DNA from: Cellvibrionaceae bacterium
GTDB lineage: Bacteria > Pseudomonadota > Gammaproteobacteria > Pseudomonadales > Cellvibrionaceae
Direction of reading: 5' to 3'
DNA: 10,994 nucleotides
NCBI GenBank assembly: GCA_025800435.1
Contig: JAOXRV010000476.1
Span: 1-10,994, forward strand
The notes under the pieces are model-generated. The model made no database searches. It was not told the origin of the DNA and saw only the letters and a program-made list of their open reading frames with translations. The position numbers were made by a program, and so were the translations under genes. Every line of letters starts with the position of its first letter. Position 1 is the first letter of the stretch. Shown piece by piece: positions 1-5,576 of the stretch.

Positions 1-160
1 ATGATCTATCAGGGCTCTTTTTTATTAATAATTTCTTTAATATCAGTTGGTTGTATGGTTTCAATACCATGAGTCATTAACAAGACTGTTCAAGGTATTG
101 AAGCTTGACCGTAACTAGGTCTTAAGCAATACCATAAAAAATACCATTGATAATGCAGAA
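1..160. other. AT-rich stretch with no supported gene
   Basis: This left-edge segment is clearly more AT-rich than the rest of the window. It contains no convincing gene on either strand. The motif CAATACC (or AATACCAT) occurs at 62-70, 127-135 and 140-147, and its reverse complement GGTATTG occurs at 94-100, so the stretch is built from short direct and inverted copies of one word. A 23-codon open frame enters from the left edge and stops at 70-72, but nothing in it is recognisable. The composition shift next to guaA could mark the edge of an acquired segment or simply an intergenic spacer; the window ends too soon to tell. Confidence 0.5.
94..133. repeat. imperfect inverted repeat
   Basis: The arms GGTATTG (94-100) and CAATACC (127-133) pair perfectly. 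Inside them GACC (107-110) pairs with GGTC (118-121), leaving a 7-nt loop and an internal loop. No T-run follows the hairpin in either direction, so it does not read as an intrinsic terminator. It could be a protein-binding site, a transcript structure, or part of a small repeat family. Confidence 0.45.
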
Positions 161-204
161 TAACTCGTCAATTAGATTTATTTTTCTTATATTTCAACGA
201 GTTA
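161..204. repeat. 8-bp inverted repeat with long AT-rich loop
   Basis: TAACTCGT (161-168) and ACGAGTTA (197-204) are perfect reverse complements separated by 28 nt of very AT-rich sequence. The element lies just beyond the guaA terminator and its right arm touches the T-tract of that terminator. Its role is unknown, and the long loop makes an RNA hairpin only moderately likely. Confidence 0.35.
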
Positions 205-238
205 AAAATACCGGCTACTCCCACTCAATAGTAGCCGG
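204..238 (-). terminator. intrinsic terminator overlapping the 3' end of guaA
   Basis: CCGGCTACT (211-219) and AGTAGCCGG (230-238) form a perfect 9-bp stem with a 10-nt loop. Read on the minus strand the stem is followed directly by TATTTTT (210-204), the layout of a Rho-independent terminator. The stop codon of guaA (215-217) lies in the distal arm, and the proximal arm consists of the codons for the Pro-Ala-Thr segment of the conserved C-terminus. It should end the guaBA transcript. Confidence 0.8.
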
Positions 239-1792
239 CGGCTTGCTGGATACGTCGTAGGCGACCCGCGAGACACCGGAGATTTCATTGATGATGCGGT
301 TGGAGCAGCGCTCTAGCAATTCATAGGGCAGATGCGCCCAGCGGGCGGTCATAAAGTCGACGGTCTCTACCGCGCGCAGGGAGATCACCCACTCGTAGCG
401 GCGGCCATCGCCCACTACCCCAACCGATTTAACCGGCAGGAATACCGCAAACGCCTGGCTGGTTTTGTGGTACCAATCGGCGGCGTGCAGCTCTTCTAAA
501 AAGATGGCGTCGGCCTCGCGCAGAATATCCGCGTATTCTTTTTTCACCTCGCCCAGGATACGCACACCGAGGCCGGGGCCCGGGAATGGGTGGCGGTAAA
601 CCATATCGTAGGGCAAGCCCAGCTCCAGGCCAATTTTACGCACTTCGTCTTTAAACAATTCGCGCAGCGGCTCAACCAGGTCTAGCTCCATATCATCGGG
701 CAGACCGCCGACATTGTGATGGGATTTAATTACATGGGCCTTGCCGGTTTTGGCCGCCGCCGATTCAATGACATCCGGGTAGATGGTGCCCTGGGCCAGC
801 CATTTAACGTCTTGGATTTTTGCCGCTTCGGTGTCGAATACTTCGATAAAGGTATTGCCGATCACCTTGCGCTTGGCCTCTGGGTCACTGACGCCCTCAA
901 GCTTGCCCAAAAACAAATCCTCGGCGTCGGCGCGGATCACTTTAACGCCCATATTTTTGGCGAACATATCCATCACCTGGTCGCCTTCGTCTTTGCGCAA
1001 CAGACCGTTGTCGACAAACACACAGGTGAGCTGATCGCCGATGGCTTTGTGTAACAGCGCCGCCACCACCGAGGAGTCAACACCGCCGGACAAGCCCAGC
1101 AGGACTTTATCGCTGCCGACCTGCTCGCGCACTTTAACAATCGCATCTTCGACGATATTGGCCGGGTTCCACAGGGCTTCACAGCCACACATATTTAACA
1201 CAAAGTGCTCAAAGATACGTTTGCCCTGCAGGGTGTGGGTAACCTCTGGGTGAAACTGTACGCCGTAGAGATCGCGCTCTTCGCAGTACATACCGGCAAT
1301 TGGGCAGGTCTCGGTAGAGGCCATCAGCTCAAAGCCCGCGGGCATTTCGCTGACCTTGTCGCCGTGGCTCATCCACACATCCAGCAGCGAGTCGCCATCG
1401 TGATCGACGTGGTCGCGTATATCCGCCAACAGGGCGCTGCGGCCATGTACTTTAATTTGGGCATAGCCAAACTCGCGCTGGTTTGAGGTGCTAACCTTGC
1501 CGCCGAGCTGCTCGGCCATGGTTTGCATACCGTAGCAAATGCCCAGCACCGGCACGCCCATCTCAAATACGCAATCGGGCGCGCGCGGAGACTCGCCCTC
1601 GGTAACCGACTCCGGGCCGCCGGCGAGGATAATACCGCGGGGATCAAAATCGCGGATTTCCTGCTCGCTCATATCGAAGGCGCGAATCTCGGAATAGACA
1701 CCAATTTCGCGCACCCGCCGGGCAATCAACTGGGTGTACTGGGAACCGAAGTCCAAAATTAATATGCGCTGGGCATGAATGTCTTGTGTCAT
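215..1792 (-). CDS. guaA: GMP synthase (glutamine-hydrolysing)
   Basis: This enzyme converts XMP, ATP and glutamine to GMP in the cytoplasm, the last step of guanylate synthesis. The N-terminal class I glutaminase domain (about 1-200) has the nucleophile Cys86 in GICYGMQ and the partners His181 and Glu183 in QFHPEVTH. The ATP-pyrophosphatase domain follows, with the P-loop SGGVDSS from residue 235. The C-terminal dimerisation domain contains HPFPGPGLGVR near 401-411 and ends in the conserved PPATIEWE. Length is 525 aa, the same as E. coli GuaA, and the N-terminus MTQDIHAQRILILDFGSQYT aligns from the first residue, which supports this ATG. No good Shine-Dalgarno sequence precedes it. It lies 83 nt downstream of guaB, with an intrinsic terminator in the gap, so its expression probably depends on readthrough or an unrecognised promoter. 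Confidence 0.98.
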   Translation of the reverse strand: MTQDIHAQRILILDFGSQYTQLIARRVREIGVYSEIRAFDMSEQEIRDFDPRGIILAGGPESVTEGESPRAPDCVFEMGVPVLGICYGMQTMAEQLGGKVSTSNQREFGYAQIKVHGRSALLADIRDHVDHDGDSLLDVWMSHGDKVSEMPAGFELMASTETCPIAGMYCEERDLYGVQFHPEVTHTLQGKRIFEHFVLNMCGCEALWNPANIVEDAIVKVREQVGSDKVLLGLSGGVDSSVVAALLHKAIGDQLTCVFVDNGLLRKDEGDQVMDMFAKNMGVKVIRADAEDLFLGKLEGVSDPEAKRKVIGNTFIEVFDTEAAKIQDVKWLAQGTIYPDVIESAAAKTGKAHVIKSHHNVGGLPDDMELDLVEPLRELFKDEVRKIGLELGLPYDMVYRHPFPGPGLGVRILGEVKKEYADILREADAIFLEELHAADWYHKTSQAFAVFLPVKSVGVVGDGRRYEWVISLRAVETVDFMTARWAHLPYELLERCSNRIINEISGVSRVAYDVSSKPPATIEWE

Positions 1793-1828
1793 AAGGCTAT
1801 CTACAGCTATTGGCTAAAAAGCATAAAC

Positions 1829-1854
1829 AAAAAAGGCCAGCCCTGGGGCTGACC
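1829..1854 (-). terminator. intrinsic terminator between guaB and guaA
   Basis: Read on the minus strand, GGTCAGCC (1854-1847), loop CCAG and GGCTGGCC (1842-1835) form an 8-bp stem with one G-U pair, followed at once by six T residues (1834-1829). It begins about 20 nt after the guaB stop and ends 36 nt before the guaA start. It should reduce guaA transcription relative to guaB, by partial termination or attenuation. Confidence 0.8.
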
Positions 1855-1875
1855 TCGATTCGGCATCACAAAACC

Positions 1876-3351
1876 TTAGCGGCCACCCACCGGATAGTTG
1901 GGGGCTTCTTTGGTAATTTGCACATCGTGCACATGGGACTCGCCCATACCGGCGGCGGTTACCCGCACAAACTCAGGTTGGCTGCGCATAATTTCAATAT
2001 CGCGCGAGCCGGTATAACCCATAGAAGAACGCAGGCCGCCCATCATTTGATGCACAATGGCAGACATGGGGCCCTTGTAGGGTACCCGCCCTTCAATGCC
2101 CTCGGGCACCAGTTTCTCGGCGCCTTGACTGGCATCTTGGAAATAGCGATCGGAAGAGCCCTGGGTTTTGGCCATGGCGCCGAGGGAGCCCATGCCGCGA
2201 TAGGATTTATAGGTACGGCCCTGGTATAGCTCAACCTCTCCTGGCGCCTCTTCAGTGCCGGCAAACATCGAGCCCATCATCACACAGTGAGCGCCGGCGA
2301 CAATCGCCTTGGAAATATCACCAGAGAAGCGAATACCGCCATCGGCAATCACGGGTACACCGCAGCCCTTAACCGCATCGACCACATTGGCAATGGCCGA
2401 TATCTGCGGCACACCAACACCGGAAACAATGCGGGTAGTACAAATAGAGCCAGGGCCAATACCAACTTTAACGCCATCGGCGCCGGCCTCAACCAGGGCC
2501 TTGGCCGCAGCGCCGGTGGCGATATTGCCACCAATTACCTGTACCTCGGGGTAGTCGGCTTTAATTTTAGCAACCCGGTCAATCACATTTTTTGAGTGGC
2601 CATGGGCAGTATCAACCACCAGCACATCAACACCGGCTGCTACCAGAGCCGCCACCCGGTCGTCGGTATCGGGGCTGGTACCGACCGAGGCACCCACCCG
2701 CAGGCGGCCCTCAGGGTCTTTACAGGCGTTGGGGTATTGTTCGGCCTTGGTAATATCCTTGACTGTAATCAGGCCGGTCAGCTCATAGTCTTCATTGACC
2801 ACCAGCACTTTTTCGATCCGGTGGCGGTGCAGCAACACCTGTACTTCATCCAGTGGCGCGCCTTCAAACACGGTAACCAAACGGTCTTTGGGGGTCATAA
2901 TATCGGCGACGGTTTGATCCAGGTTAGGCTCAAAGCGCACATCCCGGGCGGTGACAATGCCCACCAGCTCACCGTTTTCCAACACTGGAAAGCCGGAGAA
3001 TTTATTTTCGACGGTCAGTGCCACCAGCTCGCGAATAGTGGCCGATGATTCAATCGTAATCGGGTCGCGTACTACACCTGCCTCGAATTTTTTAACCGCC
3101 CGCACTTCAGCGGCCTGGTCTTCAACGCTCATGCTCTTGTGGATGATGCCAATACCACCCTCTTGGGCAATGGCAATGGCCAGGCGCGACTCGGTGACCG
3201 TATCCATGGCCGCGGAAACCAGTGGGATATTCAGTTCAATATCGCGGCTGATACGGGTTTTTAGGCTGACGTCTTTGGCGGTGATGTCCGAGTAACCGGG
3301 CACCAACAACACATCGTCAAAGGTTAGAGCTTCTTGTGCGATACGCAGCAT
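1876..3351 (-). CDS. guaB: IMP dehydrogenase
   Basis: This enzyme oxidises IMP to XMP with NAD+, the rate-limiting committed step towards GMP. Numbered from the ATG at 3351 it has 491 aa (E. coli 488). The (beta/alpha)8 barrel is interrupted by a pair of CBS domains at roughly residues 90-205. The active-site loop GPGSICTT carries the catalytic Cys304, IADGGIRFSG binds the IMP phosphate, and the flap RGMGSLGAM is followed by the Arg402-Tyr403 pair. The open frame can be extended six codons to a TTG at 3369, but the family N-terminus MLRIAQEALTFDDVLLVPG starts at 3351. A GAGG lies 12 nt before that ATG, which is rather far, and the TTG would overlap it. It is first in the guaBA unit, with its own strong promoter and a long leader. 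Confidence 0.97.
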   Translation of the reverse strand: MLRIAQEALTFDDVLLVPGYSDITAKDVSLKTRISRDIELNIPLVSAAMDTVTESRLAIAIAQEGGIGIIHKSMSVEDQAAEVRAVKKFEAGVVRDPITIESSATIRELVALTVENKFSGFPVLENGELVGIVTARDVRFEPNLDQTVADIMTPKDRLVTVFEGAPLDEVQVLLHRHRIEKVLVVNEDYELTGLITVKDITKAEQYPNACKDPEGRLRVGASVGTSPDTDDRVAALVAAGVDVLVVDTAHGHSKNVIDRVAKIKADYPEVQVIGGNIATGAAAKALVEAGADGVKVGIGPGSICTTRIVSGVGVPQISAIANVVDAVKGCGVPVIADGGIRFSGDISKAIVAGAHCVMMGSMFAGTEEAPGEVELYQGRTYKSYRGMGSLGAMAKTQGSSDRYFQDASQGAEKLVPEGIEGRVPYKGPMSAIVHQMMGGLRSSMGYTGSRDIEIMRSQPEFVRVTAAGMGESHVHDVQITKEAPNYPVGGR

Positions 3352-3514
3352 TGTCTTGGGTAACCTCAATGAATTACTGCACCGGGGTGGCGGGGATAGG
3401 CGACAACCTGGATAAGGTGCGGTCGGCCTGGGTGGGCCGGTGGGACCCCTGGTACATCTACATCGTGTAGTCGTACGGGCCCAGCCTGCGCCGGTGCGAT
3501 CGGCTTAAAGTAAA
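3352..3514 (-). promoter_or_regulatory. long guaB 5' leader with stem-loop
   Basis: If transcription starts about 7 nt after the -10 box, the guaB leader is roughly 160 nt. It can form a nested stem-loop at 3431-3486. The inner hairpin pairs GTAC (3452-3455) with GTAC (3473-3476) and CTACA (3458-3462) with TGTAG (3466-3470) around a 3-nt loop. Outer pairing is either GGG/CCC (3442-3444 with 3480-3482) plus CCC/GGG (3446-3448 with 3477-3479), or GGTGGGCC (3431-3438) with GGCCCA and CC (3478-3486). These two are mutually exclusive, as expected of a switch but also possible by chance in GC-rich DNA. I do not recognise a known riboswitch class. Confidence 0.35.
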
Positions 3515-3520
3515 CCGGCA

Positions 3521-3549
3521 ATTATATAGATTTAGACGCAGCAGGTAAA
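3521..3549 (-). promoter_or_regulatory. sigma-70 type promoter of guaB
   Basis: On the minus strand a perfect -10 box TATAAT (3526-3521) lies exactly 17 nt from a -35-like TTTACC (3549-3544; four of six consensus bases). It points at guaB, and the predicted start is near 3514. The AT-rich core also reads TATATA on the plus strand, so the same stretch could serve xseA, although no good plus-strand -35 is visible. Confidence 0.7.
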
Positions 3550-3564
3550 CCTAGCGGCGCCACT

Positions 3565-3595
3565 AAAAAACCCCAAGCAGGCCTAGGGGGCTGGG
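3565..3595 (-). terminator. terminator-like hairpin upstream of the guaB promoter
   Basis: On the minus strand CCCAGC (3595-3590) pairs with GCTTGGG (3578-3572, one bulged T) around an 11-nt loop, and GTTTTTT (3571-3565) follows. It would stop transcripts entering from the antisense strand of xseA before they reach the guaB promoter. The stem is short and bulged, so this is a weak call. Confidence 0.25.
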
Positions 3596-3606
3596 CTGGT
3601 TTGACC

Positions 3607-3612
3607 TACAAT
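3607..3612 (+). promoter_or_regulatory. possible -10 box of xseA
   Basis: TACAAT matches five of six -10 consensus bases. A start 7 nt downstream would fall on the A of the xseA ATG (3619), which would give a leaderless message. No convincing -35 lies 17 nt upstream. Confidence 0.3.
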
Positions 3613-3618
3613 AGACTT

Positions 3619-4959
3619 ATGAATCAAATCCAAGACCGCAGCATTTTAAGTGTCAGCCAACTCAACCGCAAAGCCAAACAGCTATTGGAGACCCACCTGC
3701 CCCTGCTGTGGGTAGAAGGTGAGATTTCCAACCTCGCCAGGCCCAGCTCTGGCCACTGGTATCTCAGTTTAAAAGATGGCCAGGCCCAGGTGCGTGGCGC
3801 CATGTTTCGCGGCCGCAATCAGCTGGTAAAATTTAACCCGGCCAACGGCCAAAAGGTTTTGGTGCGCGCCAGGGTGAGCATCTACGAGGGCCGTGGCGAC
3901 TACCAGCTAATTATTGAGCATATGCAAGCCGCCGGTGCCGGCGATTTACAACTGCAGTTCGACGCGCTCAAACAAAAACTGCAAGAGCGTGGTTTGTTCG
4001 ACCCGCAAAACAAACAACCACCGCCACCGGCGCCGGCCCATATCGGTGTTATCACCTCGCCCACTGGCGCCGCTGTGCGCGATATTTTACAGGTACTCGG
4101 CCGCCGCAGCCCATCGACCCAGGTCAGTGTGTTACCAGTTCCGGTACAGGGCGATGGTGCCGCGCCGGCTATCATTGCCGCCATCGAGATGGCCAACCGC
4201 CAGCGGGCCTGTGATGTGCTGCTGCTGAGCAGAGGTGGCGGCTCACTGGAAGATTTATGGGCCTTTAACGATGAACACCTGGCCTATGCCATTGCCGCCA
4301 GCCAGATACCCGTGGTCAGCGCGGTAGGCCACGAAGTGGATTTTACCATCGCCGACTTTGTTGCTGATTTACGCGCCGCCACCCCCTCCGCCGCGGCCGA
4401 GCTGCTGAGTCAAGATCAGAGCCAGCAGCGCGCCCAACTACAGGGTTATGAACTATTGCTGCAAGAGTCTATACAGCGACAACTGCGAAGCCAGCGCAGC
4501 GAGCTACAGCATTTGCGCGCACGCTTGCGCCACCCGGGCGATAAACTGCAGCAGCAAGCCCAGCGCCTAGACCAGCTGGAGCAGCGTCTGCAACACCTGT
4601 GGCAACGGCAACAGGCCGAGCGCCAGCACCGCTGTCAACGCTTGAGCTTGCAGTTGCGCCAACACAGCCCCGCGCAGCGGGTAAAGGCCGATCAACGACA
4701 GCTCGACAGTTTTGCCCAGCGCCTGCTCGGTGCCAATAAACAACAGCTGCAGCAAGGCAAGCAACAGCTAGGCCAGGCGGCCGCGCTATTACACGGGCTC
4801 AGCCCACTGGCCACTCTAGGGCGCGGCTTTGCCTTAGTCAGGGATGAATCTGGTCAAATATTGCGCAGCAGCGACAAAGTCTCGGTCGGCAGCGAGATAG
4901 AGGCCCAGTTACACCGTGGCCGTTTAAGCTGCCGAGTGGAAAAAATTCAAACAGACTAG
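3619..4959 (+). CDS. xseA: exodeoxyribonuclease VII large subunit
   Basis: This is the catalytic subunit of exonuclease VII, which with several small XseB subunits degrades single-stranded DNA from either end in the cytoplasm. Numbered from the ATG at 3619 it has 446 aa (E. coli 456). An N-terminal OB-fold domain (about 10-105, with VEGEISN, SGHWYLSLKD and RGDYQLIIE) precedes the catalytic domain, which holds GVITSPTGAAVRDI (about 143-156), RGGGSLEDLWAFNDE (about 205-219) and SAVGHEVDFTIADF (from about 234). Residues about 260-390 are strikingly Gln-, Leu- and Arg-rich and should form the long coiled coil that recruits XseB. The frame extends upstream to a TTG at 3601 with AGGGGG 10 nt before it, an alternative start adding six residues; the ATG at 3619 is preferred on family alignment but has no Shine-Dalgarno sequence. 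xseB is not in the window. Confidence 0.96.
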   Translation: MNQIQDRSILSVSQLNRKAKQLLETHLPLLWVEGEISNLARPSSGHWYLSLKDGQAQVRGAMFRGRNQLVKFNPANGQKVLVRARVSIYEGRGDYQLIIEHMQAAGAGDLQLQFDALKQKLQERGLFDPQNKQPPPPAPAHIGVITSPTGAAVRDILQVLGRRSPSTQVSVLPVPVQGDGAAPAIIAAIEMANRQRACDVLLLSRGGGSLEDLWAFNDEHLAYAIAASQIPVVSAVGHEVDFTIADFVADLRAATPSAAAELLSQDQSQQRAQLQGYELLLQESIQRQLRSQRSELQHLRARLRHPGDKLQQQAQRLDQLEQRLQHLWQRQQAERQHRCQRLSLQLRQHSPAQRVKADQRQLDSFAQRLLGANKQQLQQGKQQLGQAAALLHGLSPLATLGRGFALVRDESGQILRSSDKVSVGSEIEAQLHRGRLSCRVEKIQTD

Positions 4960-4973
4960 GTAAAATTAAGTCA

Positions 4974-5007
4974 TTGTCATTAAACTGTTGCGAAATTAGT
5001 ATTAAAT
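4974..5007 (+). promoter_or_regulatory. Pho-box-like element with -10 region
   Basis: Two adjacent 11-nt units resemble the PhoB direct repeat (consensus about CTGTCATAAAT): TTGTCATTAAA (4974-4984) and CTGTTGCGAAA (4985-4995). The first is a close match, while the second keeps CTGT but departs after it. A -10-like TATTAA (5000-5005) or TTAAAT (5002-5007) follows 4-6 nt later, comparable to the E. coli phoA promoter, where 6 nt separate the box from its -10. TTGTCA with TAGTAT (4997-5002) at 17 nt is an alternative ordinary promoter reading. The element starts 15 nt after the xseA stop and 63 nt before the Nudix gene. Confidence 0.5.
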
Positions 5008-5036
5008 ATCCCATTGGCCGCAACAAAGAGAGTGAC

Positions 5037-5567
5037 ATGCCACACCTGAACACAAAGTTTGTAACACTGGGCAGTATCATTACACTGCTATCTGGCTGCG
5101 ATTTATACGGCGGCCCCAATGACGGTAGCCAGGCAAACGCCGGCTGCTTGTTGGAGCACAACCCCAATGGGGGAGAGTATCGGGTATTGATGGTTCAGCA
5201 GCACAATGGCGAATGGAACTTTCCCGGCGGCGCTTACCGCTGGCGTGAAGCCCCAACCAAGACCGCGGAGCGTGAAACCCAAGAAGAAACCGGGGTGGCG
5301 GTTAGTGCGATTGAGTTGGTGCGCACGTTTGACAATGGCTTCCAGCTGTTTAAATGTGAGCCCAAAGGCAATAAACAGCCGAACCCGGAAGACAGTATTG
5401 AGGTGCTTAATGCGCGCTGGGTAAACCCCTCATTGATTCCGGCGGTACAGTGGCGCTTTCCCTATCAACGGGCCTGGCTAATGAACTATCTAAACGAGCA
5501 CAGCACCGATACCCAAAAGCCTGCGGCGCAGGCCGATGTTCAACAACCCAAACTCCAGAGTAACTAG
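5037..5567 (+). CDS. Nudix-box lipoprotein, predicted inner-membrane anchored
   Basis: This is a 176-aa protein with a complete Nudix hydrolase signature, G-x5-E-x7-RE-T-x-EE-x-G-V, at residues 65-87 (Gly65, Glu71, Arg79-Glu80, Glu83-Glu84, Gly86). Only the Thr81 position is atypical, being usually hydrophobic. Nudix enzymes cleave pyrophosphate bonds in nucleoside diphosphates linked to another moiety; the substrate here is not evident. Residues 1-20 form a lipoprotein signal peptide with lipobox LSGC (Cys21). Asp22 at +2 is the classical Lol-avoidance residue, predicting retention at the inner membrane facing the periplasm. The Nudix fold begins almost directly after the anchor, and the last 20 or so residues are Gln/Ala-rich and probably disordered. 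The ATG at 5037 is chosen because AAGAGAG (5026-5032) precedes it and the signal peptide starts there; a TTG at 4974 would bury the signal. It lies 9 nt before the phosphatase gene, so they are almost certainly cotranscribed. Confidence 0.85.
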   Translation: MPHLNTKFVTLGSIITLLSGCDLYGGPNDGSQANAGCLLEHNPNGGEYRVLMVQQHNGEWNFPGGAYRWREAPTKTAERETQEETGVAVSAIELVRTFDNGFQLFKCEPKGNKQPNPEDSIEVLNARWVNPSLIPAVQWRFPYQRAWLMNYLNEHSTDTQKPAAQADVQQPKLQSN

Positions 5568-5576
5568 GCTAACAGA

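Noticed and set aside
1..72. Open frame of 23 codons at the left edge on the plus strand, with a hydrophobic run
   Set aside because: Short, truncated by the edge, AT-rich and without any recognisable motif; it may be chance.
1810..3295. Long plus-strand open frames opposite guaB, up to 150 codons
   Set aside because: They lie fully antisense to a well-supported gene, have no ribosome sites, and are explained by the codon bias of guaB.
3407..3415. DnaA-box-like TTATCCAGG on the minus strand in the guaB leader
   Set aside because: Differs from the consensus at the last two positions and has no companion sites; too weak, although E. coli guaBA is reported to have DnaA sites.
4500..4790. Gln-rich repetitive-looking sequence in xseA, considered as a coding repeat or recombination site
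   Set aside because: It is the expected coiled-coil region of the exonuclease VII large subunit and has no exact repeats of useful length.
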